In this document: positions 1 through 8,212 of the stretch, piece after piece
Layout of the letters: every line of letters starts with the position of its first letter
Position numbering within the stretch: position 1 is the stretch's first letter
Source of the DNA: Paenimyroides ummariense
Lineage (GTDB): Bacteria > Bacteroidota > Bacteroidia > Flavobacteriales > Flavobacteriaceae
DNA length: 64,000 nt
Assembly: GCF_900115115.1 (NCBI RefSeq)
Contig: NZ_FOVI01000010.1
Span: forward strand, 62,001-126,000
Direction of reading: 5' to 3'
Notes under the pieces: model-generated
What the model was told of the DNA's origin: nothing
The model's input: only the letters and a program-made list of their open reading frames with translations
The model's database searches: none
Made by a program: the position numbers and the translations under genes

Positions 1-1
1 T

Positions 2-538
2 AAAAAGAATGAAGTGTTGCCCGATACCGAACTGATTCAGCAGCAAATGAAAAACGTGAGTAAATTGGTGGTGAACGAAGCCAAAATATCGCAGATCTAC
101 AATTACAAAGACGAGAAATCGTTTATGAATTTAATGAGTTTCGATAAAAAAGCGTTGGTAGTTGTAAACGCCGATGTGCAGATTATGTACGATCTGTCAA
201 AGCTTGAATATGCTGTAGATGAAACCAACAAAATTGTAAAAATCACGTTTATTCCAAAAGAAGAAATAAAGATCAATCCCGATATTAAAATTTACGATGT
301 AGAAGAATCTCGGTTCAACGCCTTTAAAGGCAACGATTACAACACCATTCAGGAAAGCGTAAAAAAGCAGTTTCATGAAAAAATAATGAAATCGAACATT
401 CAGGCAAATGCAAAAAACCGATTGATAAGCGAATTAAGTAAGTTTTTGGTGGTAACGCAGTCGTTAGGTTGGACGCTACAATATCAGGATGAAACAATTA
501 CCAATACTGCCGATTTTAACGAATTGATACAGTTATAA
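2..538 (+). CDS. DUF4230 domain protein, C-terminal part (5' end outside window)
   Basis: The reading frame is open to the left edge of the window, so this is the C-terminal 178 codons or so of a longer gene. A GTG at 14 is in frame but there is no reason to take it as the start. The pattern (NVSKLVVNEAKISQIY near the start, then KKALVVVNADVQIMYDL and a lysine-rich C-terminal helix ending in a predicted beta strand) fits the DUF4230 family, which is common in Bacteroidota and has no assigned biochemical role. Family members usually have an N-terminal membrane anchor, which would lie upstream of the window. The assignment is by remembered family resemblance, not by a search. Confidence 0.7.
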   Translation, partial: KKNEVLPDTELIQQQMKNVSKLVVNEAKISQIYNYKDEKSFMNLMSFDKKALVVVNADVQIMYDLSKLEYAVDETNKIVKITFIPKEEIKINPDIKIYDVEESRFNAFKGNDYNTIQESVKKQFHEKIMKSNIQANAKNRLISELSKFLVVTQSLGWTLQYQDETITNTADFNELIQL

Positions 539-556
539 AATAAATCAGTATATTTG
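524..556 (+). promoter_or_regulatory. Bacteroidota-type promoter of a possible small transcript
   Basis: TTG at 524-526 and TATATTTG at 549-556 with a 22-bp spacer match the -33/-7 consensus of the Bacteroidota primary sigma factor (TTG, then TANNTTTG). The -33 box lies in the last codons of the DUF4230 gene. The expected start of transcription is about 563. Confidence 0.5.
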
Positions 557-586
557 CTGAATAGTAATCACTTAATAATTGAAGAT

Positions 587-667
587 ATGATGGTAAGAAT
601 GAACACTTTTGGTACTTGCCCGCTGGTAAATCTGGCGCAGAATCTTCGTGGTTTATATTTTTCGTAG
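587..667 (+). CDS. possible 26-codon small ORF
   Basis: This ATG-started ORF encodes MMVRMNTFGTCPL followed by VNLAQNLRGLYFS. It is placed between a good promoter (524-556) and an intrinsic terminator (692-720), so the three form a complete unit of about 160 nt. No family is recognised. It could be a small protein, a leader peptide, or a chance ORF in a small RNA. It lacks an SD, but that is normal in this group and does not argue either way. Low confidence in translation, moderate confidence that the region is transcribed on its own. Confidence 0.3.
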   Translation: MMVRMNTFGTCPLVNLAQNLRGLYFS

Positions 668-691
668 AAATTTTTTATTAGAAATATCATA

Positions 692-720
692 AAGCTCGGA
701 GTTTACCTTCGGGCTTTTTT
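692..720 (+). terminator. intrinsic terminator of the small unit
   Basis: Stem AAGCTCGGAG (692-701) pairs with CTTCGGGCTT (707-716), with two G-U pairs and a 5-nt loop, followed by a T run to 720. Confidence 0.7.
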
Positions 721-763
721 AGTAATAGAAACCCGTTGGGTGTAATTCAAATAAATAAAAATT

Positions 764-905
764 AACCACATAGACGAATAGAATTACTAATTTATCAAAG
801 ATAGGATAGAAAATTATATTATTTTTCACATAGTTTGCTATGCAAAAGTAAAACGTCAATCATAATTTTTCCAAACATAAGAAAAATCTATATTTCTATG
901 TGGTG
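764..905. repeat. degenerate inverted-repeat element, CCACATAG termini
   Basis: CCACATAG at 766-773 faces its reverse complement CTATGTGG at 896-903. Similarity continues outwards (ACCACATAGACGAATA against ACCACATAGAAATA). A third CACATAG lies inside at 827-833, forming a small hairpin CATAG-tttg-CTATG. No ORF of note lies inside. It looks like a decayed miniature or REP-like intergenic element. The rest of the 721-980 gap is AT-rich with no clear TANNTTTG box on the + strand. Confidence 0.4.
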
Positions 906-980
906 GAAATAATTACACACAAAGGGTTAATAGAATAATTTTTAAGTGCAAGAAAACGCACAAATCAATCAAATTTAAAA

Positions 981-1475
981 ATGAAATCAATCGATATATA
1001 TTTAGTACAAGCGTTAGATAATTATCCGTATAGTTTAGAAGATACTCTAACATCATTGGAATACGCCTTGTCTTATAACGAAAATAATACCCAAACGCTT
1101 TGTTTGTATGGCAGGTTTTTGGCAGAACAGTTTAAGCAGTACGAAGAAGCTAAAACATACTTTCAAAAAGCAATAAGTATAGATTTAAATGCTGTTGATG
1201 TATACCCTTACTATATTGAAACGCTTTTAAAAAACGAAGATTACACCGAAGCCGAAAAATTAATCGACTTTGCTTTAAAAATTAAAGGGATAGATACTTT
1301 GGCTATAAAATTGGCAGAAGTTCATTTGCATGAAAGACAGTTACATATTAACAAAGCGCTTAAACTGGCAAAGAACCTGTATCTGTATTATTACGATATA
1401 GAAAGCAAACAATTGATAGAAGATACCGTTGACCGTTTAAAAAAGAAGCGAAATATTAAACGAAATAAAAAATAA
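981..1475 (+). CDS. TPR repeat protein
   Basis: A 164-residue protein with no signal peptide and at least two tetratricopeptide units (roughly residues 20-52 and 55-110: CLYGRFLAEQFKQYEEAKTY, then a second YPYYIETLLKNEDYTEAEKL helix pair). TPR arrays form helical scaffolds for protein-protein contacts. The C-terminus is strongly basic (KKKRNIKRNKK). It stands alone after a 300-bp intergenic region, so context gives no function. A weak hairpin TGTTAA-tttt-TTAACA follows the stop codon. The specific role is unknown. Confidence 0.75.
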   Translation: MKSIDIYLVQALDNYPYSLEDTLTSLEYALSYNENNTQTLCLYGRFLAEQFKQYEEAKTYFQKAISIDLNAVDVYPYYIETLLKNEDYTEAEKLIDFALKIKGIDTLAIKLAEVHLHERQLHINKALKLAKNLYLYYYDIESKQLIEDTVDRLKKKRNIKRNKK

Positions 1476-1553
1476 ATGTGTTAATTTTTTAACAGCAGTA
1501 CTTTTTTTTTATACTTTAGGGGTTTAATTACAAATATTTAAAACAATTACTTT

Positions 1554-2495
1554 ATGAAAATTAATAAACTACTCTTTTTTCTACTAGCTGTATTTAGTTT
1601 AAATTCATGTGTAGAATATGTAGATAATGGTACCATACCAACTGGACCTGAGATACCCGAAGAACTAAAGTTTGTAGCTGTACATAGTAATCCTAATGAA
1701 GCTAAATATATTGGCGATAAATTTGAGTTTACAGCAGCTTTAAATGGTGTAGATGTAACTAAATCTACTAAATTTAAAGTAAACGGTACTACAATGCCAA
1801 GTAATACCTATACACCTGTTAAAACAGGACCGCATACGGTTATTGCAACAATGGACGATTATACCTCTACGTTTAAATTTACTGTTCAAGAAAAGGAAGA
1901 AGAACCGGAACCGACAGGTAATAGAATTGAGTATGATGGTGATTGGAAGCCTGTAACTAATACATTTTGGATAGCTACTGGCGATCCAACTCCAAATACT
2001 GGAGGATTTGATGGATTTAATGTAACACCACACGGAGCTACTTCTCCTGTTGTTTGTACTAAATGGCTTATTGTATCAATGGACCATGCAAATGATCCTA
2101 CAAAAGCTAAAAATTTATATTATGTAGATGAAGTATTTATTCCTGTAGATATGAGTACTACACCACCTTCGGTTAAATACCCACACCAAGCGACAAATTT
2201 CTATTATACTGCAGATTCAGGAATGGTTTTTGTCTTTGATAATACAAATATTCAGATGACGAGTAATCAATTTAACTTTATTTCTGGAACCACACCTAGT
2301 GCGGGATCAACAGCTAATTATACTGCGACAGGTAATTTAGTGAATTCTAAAGAAGGTAAATTGTTTTGGAATGGTGCTTATAGTTTCCAATTAGTTCCCG
2401 ATGGGCCAAAAGCAAAAGGAATGTCTAAAATATCAAAAATTGATTTTACAAAAAGTCTAAATACCAATATAACAAAGATTAATCTTAAAAAATAA
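1554..2495 (+). CDS. putative lipoprotein with Ig-like N-terminal domain
   Basis: 313 residues. A signal peptide ends in the lipobox LNSC (residues 16-19), so the mature protein should be attached to lipid at Cys19, probably in the outer membrane. Residues about 38-115 form a beta-rich Ig-like region ending in an acidic linker (KEEEPEPTG). The remaining 200 residues (start NRIEYDGDWKPV) are a beta-rich domain I do not recognise. It is monocistronic, with its own terminator at 2525. A substrate-binding or surface role is a guess from the lipoprotein architecture only. Confidence 0.75.
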   Translation: MKINKLLFFLLAVFSLNSCVEYVDNGTIPTGPEIPEELKFVAVHSNPNEAKYIGDKFEFTAALNGVDVTKSTKFKVNGTTMPSNTYTPVKTGPHTVIATMDDYTSTFKFTVQEKEEEPEPTGNRIEYDGDWKPVTNTFWIATGDPTPNTGGFDGFNVTPHGATSPVVCTKWLIVSMDHANDPTKAKNLYYVDEVFIPVDMSTTPPSVKYPHQATNFYYTADSGMVFVFDNTNIQMTSNQFNFISGTTPSAGSTANYTATGNLVNSKEGKLFWNGAYSFQLVPDGPKAKGMSKISKIDFTKSLNTNITKINLKK

Positions 2496-2524
2496 AAGAA
2501 AAAAGTTTAAAATTTAATTTATAA

Positions 2525-2554
2525 AAACGCTGCTGTAACAAGCAGCGTTTTTTT
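2525..2554 (+). terminator. intrinsic terminator
   Basis: Perfect 10-bp stem AAACGCTGCT (2525-2534) / AGCAGCGTTT (2541-2550), loop GTAACA, then a T run. Confidence 0.9.
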
Positions 2555-2580
2555 ATTGAAGTTAAAATTTAAAATAAATG

Positions 2581-2617
2581 CATAAAATAAAACCCTCAGC
2601 CAATGAGCAGAGGGTTT
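2581..2617 (-). terminator. terminator of lysS
   Basis: On the minus strand the 8-bp stem AAACCCTC/GAGGGTTT (2590-2617) is followed by TTTTATTTTA, just downstream of the lysS stop codon. Confidence 0.8.
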
Positions 2618-2640
2618 GTTATTATTAAGCAAAAAGTTGT

Positions 2641-4341
2641 TTAAACAAACTCAACTATTTTTTCTTCGTTTTCTGTAACCACTTTAGTTAGGTTATAAGA
2701 AGCTAAAGCTTTCATGGCTTTATCCCATTTTTTACCGCTTAATGCTGCTTGTTCTTTTAATGCAGCAATAGAAAGCTTGTTTTGGTTGGCTTCTAAAATG
2801 CTGATGATTATTTTTTCGTCATCGGTTAATTCGTAAGCAGGTGCTGCTTTTTCTGGGCGCATTTGCGGGAAAAACAACACTTCTTGTATTGATGGGTTGT
2901 TGGTTAAAAACATAATCAATCGGTCCATACCAATACCCAAACCACCTGTTGGTGGCATTCCGAACTCTAAAGCACGTAAGAAATCTTCATCAATAAACTG
3001 TCCGGCTTCATCATCTCCTTTTTCAGATAATTTCAACTGGTCTTCAAAACGTTCGCGTTGATCAATTGGGTCGTTTAATTCCGAATACGAATTCGCAATT
3101 TCTTTACCACAAACCATCAGCTCAAAACGCTCGGTTAATTCAGGGTTATCGCGGTGTTCTTTGGTAAGTGGCGACATTTCTTTAGGATAATCGGTAATAA
3201 ATGTTGGCTGAATGTAATTTCCTTCACATTTCTCTCCAAAAATCTCGTCGATCAATTTTCCTTTACCCATGGTATCATCAACAGCAATCCCCATGTTTTT
3301 AGCAGCTTCTCGAATCTCATCTTCGGTTTTCCCATCGATATCAAAACCGGTAAAATCAATAATCGCCTGGCGCATGGTTACTCGTTGGTAAGGTGCTTTA
3401 AAGTTGATTTTATGTTCTCCAAAAGTAGCTTCGCTTGTTCCGTTAACCGCAATGGCACAATGTTCCAGCAATTGTTCGGTAAACTCCATCATCCAGTTGT
3501 AATCTTTATAAGCAACATAAATTTCCATTGCCGTAAATTCCGGATTATGAGTTCTGTCCATTCCTTCGTTACGGAAGTTTTTAGAAAACTCGTAAACACC
3601 TTCAAATCCACCAACAATCAAACGTTTTAAATACAATTCGTTTGCAATACGCATGTATAACGGAATGTCTAACGCATTGTGATGTGTAATAAACGGACGT
3701 GCCGCAGCACCACCAGGAATTGACTGTAAAACCGGTGTGTCAACCTCTAAATAGCCACGGTCGTTAAAAAACGATCGCATGGCGTTGTATAATTTGGTGC
3801 GTTTTATAAAAATTTCTTTGTTTAGCGGATTCACGATTAAATCTACATAACGCATACGGTAACGCAATTCCGGATCGGTAAAGGCGTCAAAAACATTTCC
3901 TTCCTCATCGGTTTTTGGTAACGGTAACGGGCGTAATGTTTTAGAAAGGATTGAAAATTTTTCTACGCGGATACATTTTGCACCAACTTGTGTAGTAAAT
4001 AATTCGCCCTCAATACCAATAAAATCGCCTAAATCGGTTAATTTTTTAAATATGGTGTTATATAACGTTTTGTCATCGTCTGTGCAAATAACATCACGGT
4101 TTAAATACAACTGAATTCTACCTTCCTGATCCTGGATTTCAGCAAAACTTGCTTTCCCCTGATCACGCACACTCATTAATCTGCCGGCAGTTACAACCTT
4201 CTTGCCTTCTTCAAAAGTTTCCTTGATCTGCTTCGATGTATGATCTACCGGAAACAAATTTGCGGGATAAGGATTGATGCCAAGTTCACGTAACTTGCCC
4301 AATTTTTCTCTTCTGATGATTTCTTGTTCTGAAAGTTGCAT
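2641..4341 (-). CDS. lysS: lysine--tRNA ligase, class II
   Basis: 566 residues; charges tRNA-Lys with lysine in the cytoplasm. An N-terminal OB-fold anticodon-binding domain (about 50-135) is followed by the class II catalytic core: motif 2 FRNEGMDRTHNPEFT at 256-270 and motif 3 GLGIGMDRL at 467-475. The bacterial core normally ends near RPEK (about 495-498). Here about 68 more residues follow, helical and winged-helix-like (start YELTDDEKIIISIL). I recall such a tail from other Bacteroidota LysS. The start ATG lies about 20 nt downstream of the predicted transcription start from the minus-strand -7 box at 4370-4377. Monocistronic. Confidence 0.97.
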   Translation of the reverse strand: MQLSEQEIIRREKLGKLRELGINPYPANLFPVDHTSKQIKETFEEGKKVVTAGRLMSVRDQGKASFAEIQDQEGRIQLYLNRDVICTDDDKTLYNTIFKKLTDLGDFIGIEGELFTTQVGAKCIRVEKFSILSKTLRPLPLPKTDEEGNVFDAFTDPELRYRMRYVDLIVNPLNKEIFIKRTKLYNAMRSFFNDRGYLEVDTPVLQSIPGGAAARPFITHHNALDIPLYMRIANELYLKRLIVGGFEGVYEFSKNFRNEGMDRTHNPEFTAMEIYVAYKDYNWMMEFTEQLLEHCAIAVNGTSEATFGEHKINFKAPYQRVTMRQAIIDFTGFDIDGKTEDEIREAAKNMGIAVDDTMGKGKLIDEIFGEKCEGNYIQPTFITDYPKEMSPLTKEHRDNPELTERFELMVCGKEIANSYSELNDPIDQRERFEDQLKLSEKGDDEAGQFIDEDFLRALEFGMPPTGGLGIGMDRLIMFLTNNPSIQEVLFFPQMRPEKAAPAYELTDDEKIIISILEANQNKLSIAALKEQAALSGKKWDKAMKALASYNLTKVVTENEEKIVEFV

Positions 4342-4369
4342 AAAATTTATATTTTCTTTATTTAACCTG

Positions 4370-4377
4370 CAAAATTA
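4370..4377 (-). promoter_or_regulatory. -7 box of lysS
   Basis: The minus strand reads TAATTTTG (TANNTTTG), 28 nt before the lysS ATG. No convincing -33 TTG is seen. Confidence 0.5.
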
Positions 4378-4444
4378 ATTATTTTTTAGTTGATTGATAA
4401 GTTTTGTTTGAATATTTTTAAATGCACGATTTTTTTTAATTGAT

Positions 4445-4452
4445 TAAATTTG
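4445..4452 (+). promoter_or_regulatory. -7 box for the YqaE-lipB unit
   Basis: TAAATTTG (TANNTTTG). The transcription start would be near 4459. An upstream in-frame ATG at 4440 would then lie outside the mRNA, which supports 4479 as the real start of the small gene. Confidence 0.5.
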
Positions 4453-4478
4453 TAAGAATATTAATTAATGGAAACACT

Positions 4479-4643
4479 ATGAGTTTTTGGAGGGTTATAT
4501 TAGCCATTTTTCTACCGCCTTTTGCTGTTTTTGATAAAGGATGCGGATCGATATTGATTGTACTTTTGCTTACATTGGCAGGATGGGTTCCGGGAGTTAT
4601 TGGTGCTTTGGTAATATTAAACAATCCCAAATATAACAGATAA
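4479..4643 (+). CDS. YqaE/Pmp3 family small membrane protein
   Basis: 54 residues, starting MSFWRVILAIFLPPFAVF. Two hydrophobic helices separated by a DKGCGS turn, ending NNPKYNR, are the pattern of the UPF0057/Pmp3 (YqaE) proteolipids, which in yeast and plants affect membrane potential and salt tolerance. The bacterial role is not settled. I chose ATG 4479 rather than 4440 because the family starts with this helix and because of the -7 box at 4445. It lies 12 nt before lipB and may be cotranscribed with it. Confidence 0.85.
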   Translation: MSFWRVILAIFLPPFAVFDKGCGSILIVLLLTLAGWVPGVIGALVILNNPKYNR

Positions 4644-4655
4644 ATACAGCATTAA

Positions 4656-5357
4656 ATGAATAAAAAAGTAATAATACAAGATTTAGGATTAAAAGACTAT
4701 AAAGATACTTGGGATTATCAGGAAGAATTGTTTCAAGGAATTTTAGATATAAAATCGCAAAATCGTAAAGACGAAGCAAACCAGAAAGAAACACCTAACT
4801 ATTTTTTGTTTGTAGAGCATCCGCACGTATATACATTAGGTAAAAGTGGCGATTTAGAAAATTTGCTTTTGAATGATGAACAGTTGGCTGCGAAAGGCGC
4901 TACTTTTTATAAGATAAATCGTGGGGGAGATATTACGTATCACGGACCCGGACAAATTGTTGGATATCCGATTTTAGATTTAGATAATTTTTTTACTGAT
5001 ATTCACAAGTATTTACGTTTTCTGGAAGATGTAATTATTAAAACTATTGCCGATTACGGCTTGAAAGGCGAACGAAGCGAAGGCGAAACCGGAGTTTGGT
5101 TAGATGTAGGAACACCGTTTGCAAGAAAGATTTGTGCATTAGGTGTGCGTGCTTCGCGTTGGGTTACCATGCATGGTTTTGCACTGAACGTAAATACCAA
5201 TCTAGGGTATTTTGATAATATTATTCCGTGCGGAATTCGTGGAAAAGCAGTGGCTTCTTTAAATGTAGAATTAGGAGTTGAAAAGGTAGATGAAGAAGAA
5301 GTAAAGCAAAAAATTCTACATTATTTTAAAGAGCTTTTTGAAGCCGAATTTTTATAA
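4656..5357 (+). CDS. lipB: lipoyl(octanoyl) transferase
   Basis: 233 residues. It transfers octanoyl from acyl carrier protein to lipoyl-domain lysines, the first step of lipoate assembly on 2-oxoacid dehydrogenases. The family signatures are present: RGGDITYHGPGQ (89-100), the substrate lysine in ARKICALGVR (Lys158) and the catalytic cysteine in IIPCGIRGKAVAS (Cys192). The length is normal. Its likely client, the E2 subunit with two lipoyl domains, is encoded at 52694. A perfect hairpin follows the stop codon. Confidence 0.97.
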   Translation: MNKKVIIQDLGLKDYKDTWDYQEELFQGILDIKSQNRKDEANQKETPNYFLFVEHPHVYTLGKSGDLENLLLNDEQLAAKGATFYKINRGGDITYHGPGQIVGYPILDLDNFFTDIHKYLRFLEDVIIKTIADYGLKGERSEGETGVWLDVGTPFARKICALGVRASRWVTMHGFALNVNTNLGYFDNIIPCGIRGKAVASLNVELGVEKVDEEEVKQKILHYFKELFEAEFL

Positions 5358-5361
5358 TATA

Positions 5362-5387
5362 ATAAGGAGTGAATTTTCACTCCTTAT
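5362..5387. terminator. bidirectional terminator between lipB and rnhB
   Basis: 11-bp perfect stem ATAAGGAGTGA/TCACTCCTTAT with a 4-nt loop, between convergent genes. It overlaps the rnhB stop codon (5384-5386). Confidence 0.75.
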
Positions 5388-5989
5388 ATATTTAAATCCA
5401 ATGCCAGTTGTTCCGGTAAAAGCCTGAAGGTTTTGCGGTGGTATTTACACGGGCCATACTCTAAAATAGCTTCGCGATGTTTTTTAGTCGGATATCCCAT
5501 ATTTCTATCCCAACCATACATTGGAAATTCTTCATGCAATTGCAACATATAGTCGTCGCGATATGTTTTTGCTAAGATCGATGCCGCTGCAATACTTAAA
5601 TATTTGCTGTCGCCTTTAATAATGGTTTCGTGAGGGATTTGTTTGTAAGGTTTAAACCGGTTTCCATCAACAATAATGAATTCAGGTTCAAAGCTCAAAG
5701 TAGAAATGGCTTGATGCATCGCTTCAATAGATGCGTTCAAAATATTAATTTCATCAATCGTGTTTTCATAAACATGCGCAATGCTAAAGAGCTGATTATT
5801 TTCTTCAATAAACAAACGCAGATTTTTCCGTGAACCAATCGACAGTTTTTTAGAATCGTTAATCAGTTCATTTTCCAATTTATCGTTAATAAGAATGGCT
5901 GCAGCCGTTACTGGACCTGCAAGGCAACCTCTGCCTGCTTCATCAGTACCGACCTCTATCTGCAGGTTACTATACGCTTTTAATAACAT
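5384..5989 (-). CDS. rnhB: ribonuclease HII
   Basis: 201 residues. It cleaves the RNA strand of RNA-DNA hybrids and misinserted ribonucleotides. The active-site carboxylates are visible: Asp16 and Glu17 in GTDEAGRG, Asp108 in IIVDGNR and Asp127 in [17 protein letters not shown]. The conserved [10 protein letters not shown] motif follows. Length and start are typical. Transcribed leftwards from the shared divergent promoter region at 6040-6057. Confidence 0.97.
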   Translation of the reverse strand: MLLKAYSNLQIEVGTDEAGRGCLAGPVTAAAILINDKLENELINDSKKLSIGSRKNLRLFIEENNQLFSIAHVYENTIDEINILNASIEAMHQAISTLSFEPEFIIVDGNRFKPYKQIPHETIIKGDSKYLSIAAASILAKTYRDDYMLQLHEEFPMYGWDRNMGYPTKKHREAILEYGPCKYHRKTFRLLPEQLALDLNI

Positions 5990-6039
5990 AACAAAATGTT
6001 AAATAATATAATAATTTAATAAAAAAATAAAAATCACAA

Positions 6040-6057
6040 CAAATTTACATAAATTTG
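6040..6057. promoter_or_regulatory. symmetrical back-to-back -7 boxes (rnhB / subtilase)
   Basis: The 18-bp sequence CAAATTTACATAAATTTG holds TAAATTTG on the minus strand (6040-6047, towards rnhB) and TAAATTTG on the plus strand (6050-6057, towards the subtilase), separated by 2 bp. Neither side shows a clear -33 TTG. Confidence 0.5.
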
Positions 6058-6093
6058 ATATCTTAAATGTATTATGATTAATTTTTAAATATA

Positions 6094-8073
6094 ATGAAAA
6101 ATAAAATTACGAAACTATTTATAGTTTTAATGCTTTCGGGATTTGCAGCAAATGCACAGCAATCTACAGAAGATACTAGACTTATAACCAAGGACTATGA
6201 TATGGAAAAGATAAAAGCGCTAGAAGAGCGTTTTAATCGTGAATACTTAGAAGGTTATGAGAAAGCGGTTGCTATTGCAAAAGAGCGTGGGTTGGAGATA
6301 GAAGGAAAAGATGAGAGTGGAAGATCTTTCAGTTTACAAGGAATTGACGATGAAGGAAATTTAAAGTATTATATCACTTCTAATAATTCAAGTACTAAGT
6401 CATCTATTCAAACAGCAAGAGTGCAGTATTTACACGATGGTACTGCTGATTTTGGATCGGATATTCAAGGACAAGGGTTAACACTTGGTATTTGGGATAA
6501 TGGAGCGGTGTATGCTGGTCATCAATCAATAGGAGTGGCACGCGTTACAACTAAAGATACTAGTACTTCTATAGGCGATCATGCTTCGCATGTGGCGGGT
6601 ACTATGATGGCTAACAATAGTATTCCACGTATAAAAGGAATGGCACCACAGGCATTTTTGTGGTCAAACGATTGGCATAATGATAATGCTGAAATGACTT
6701 CACAAGCAGGTCAGGGTTTATTGGTTTCTAACCATTCGTATGGCGCAGATTATGTTCAGGCTGGGCTTCATACAGATCCTGCGGGGTTTGGTAGATACGG
6801 ATCCGATGCAAGAAATATAGATGAAATTACATATGTAGCAGATAAATACTTACCTGTATTTGCAGCTGGTAACGCCCGCAATGGAGATAATGGTGTGTTT
6901 TTTAACAGAGCTAGAGGTGGTGCTGATTTAATGCATGGTGATGCAGTATCTAAAAATGCAGTAGTTGTGGCTGCTATAGAAGGAATAACTGATTATCAAC
7001 AGCCGTCAGATGTTGTGATGTCTAGTTTTAGTCAATGGGGTCCAACAGATGATTTTAGAATAAAACCCGATATTTCTGCTAAAGGGGTTGCAGTTGTTTC
7101 AGTGGATGCTAAGCCAAAAAACGGACAACTTGACCCTACTGCTGTGGTGTCAAATCAAGGAACATCAATGGCGGCGCCGTCTGTTACCGGAGTGTTTGGA
7201 TTGTGGCAACAGTATTTTAAGAAATTATATCCAACCAAAGGCGCTATGAGAGCTGCAACTGTAAAGGCGCTAATGGCGATTAGTGCAGATGAAGCTGGAA
7301 CAGCAGACGGACCTGATCATCGTTTTGGATGGGGAGTGATTAATGCAAGAAGAGGAGCAGAAATATTGCGTGATTCTAAAAAACCAGATGCAATAGTTTC
7401 AGAGTTAGAATTAACAAACGGGGCTACCTATGAAATTGAAGTAGATACTGATGGTAACTTGCCATTAAAGGCTGCTATTGCTTGGACAGATCCTGCAGGT
7501 AGTGTTATTTCGGGTGCTGATGATACAACCCCGGTATTAATAAATGACCTAGATTTAAGAATTATACGTCCAACTGGTCAAGAGATTATGCCTTGGACAT
7601 TAAGAGCTGTAACTCCGTCGTGGGCTAATTATTCGGCGTGGAAAAGTGATAATATTGTGGATCCTCTTGAAGTGGTTGAGTATAAAGGGCCGGCTACTGG
7701 AGTAGCGCCTGCGGGTAAGTATACTATTAGAGTTACTCATAAAGGAACTTTGGTTAATGGTCCACAAAGATTTTCTTTAATAGTTTATGGTATCAAGAAA
7801 GATCTTTCTGTTAAAGGTCAGCAGTTTGATAATTTGGTTGTTTATCCAAACCCTGTAAACGATATAGTTAATTTGAAAGCAGATTTGGCAAGTATTGCAG
7901 GAGCTAATGTTCAAATTTTTGACATGAGCGGAAAACAAGTTTACGAAAATAATGATTTGTTTTATAACACTAATGAAACAAGTATAAATATTAGTTTTTT
8001 AAACAGTGGTATGTACTTACTTAAATTGAGTAATGAAGGTACTAATCAAACGATAAAAATTGTAAAAAAATAA
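6094..8073 (+). CDS. T9SS-secreted subtilisin-like serine peptidase (S8)
   Basis: 659 residues. Signal peptide (1-22, cleaved near ANAQ), a pro-region, then an S8 catalytic domain with Asp135 (GIWDNG), His163 (GDHASHVAG), oxyanion Asn260 (FAAGN) and Ser358 (NQGTSMAAPS). A beta-sandwich domain follows the catalytic core (about 430-570). The last 80 residues (VVYPNPVND to IKIVKK) are a type A T9SS sorting domain, so the protein should cross the outer membrane and be released or anchored at the surface. HASHVAG replaces the usual HGTHVAG, a tolerated variant. It lies directly upstream of a SusC/SusD pair, which fits extracellular protein degradation followed by peptide uptake (inference). Confidence 0.93.
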   Translation: MKNKITKLFIVLMLSGFAANAQQSTEDTRLITKDYDMEKIKALEERFNREYLEGYEKAVAIAKERGLEIEGKDESGRSFSLQGIDDEGNLKYYITSNNSSTKSSIQTARVQYLHDGTADFGSDIQGQGLTLGIWDNGAVYAGHQSIGVARVTTKDTSTSIGDHASHVAGTMMANNSIPRIKGMAPQAFLWSNDWHNDNAEMTSQAGQGLLVSNHSYGADYVQAGLHTDPAGFGRYGSDARNIDEITYVADKYLPVFAAGNARNGDNGVFFNRARGGADLMHGDAVSKNAVVVAAIEGITDYQQPSDVVMSSFSQWGPTDDFRIKPDISAKGVAVVSVDAKPKNGQLDPTAVVSNQGTSMAAPSVTGVFGLWQQYFKKLYPTKGAMRAATVKALMAISADEAGTADGPDHRFGWGVINARRGAEILRDSKKPDAIVSELELTNGATYEIEVDTDGNLPLKAAIAWTDPAGSVISGADDTTPVLINDLDLRIIRPTGQEIMPWTLRAVTPSWANYSAWKSDNIVDPLEVVEYKGPATGVAPAGKYTIRVTHKGTLVNGPQRFSLIVYGIKKDLSVKGQQFDNLVVYPNPVNDIVNLKADLASIAGANVQIFDMSGKQVYENNDLFYNTNETSINISFLNSGMYLLKLSNEGTNQTIKIVKK

Positions 8074-8086
8074 TCTTATAATTTAT

Positions 8087-8123
8087 AAAAAGCCCGTCTG
8101 AATTTATTCAAACGGGCTTTTTT
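8087..8123 (+). terminator. intrinsic terminator of the subtilase gene
   Basis: Stem AAAAAGCCCGT (8087-8097) / ACGGGCTTTTT (8112-8122), extended inside by TGAA/TTCA, followed by T residues. Confidence 0.9.
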
Positions 8124-8154
8124 GCTTTTGCGTAAGTATTTTTATTGTTAAAAA

Positions 8155-8185
8155 TTTGTTAGGAGATAAAAAAGATGTAGATTTG
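8155..8185 (+). promoter_or_regulatory. promoter of the SusC/SusD operon
   Basis: TTTG (8155-8158), 19-bp spacer, TAGATTTG (8178-8185): a full match to the Bacteroidota consensus. Transcription should start near 8192, about 20 nt before the susC-like ATG. It is the clearest promoter in the window. Confidence 0.75.
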
Positions 8186-8212
8186 TGGATAACTAATTCA
8201 AATTAAATTAAT

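Noticed and set aside
3154-3630. 158-codon ORF opposite lysS
   Set aside because: Antisense to the catalytic domain of lysS, cysteine- and phenylalanine-rich composition expected of a shadow frame, no domain seen.
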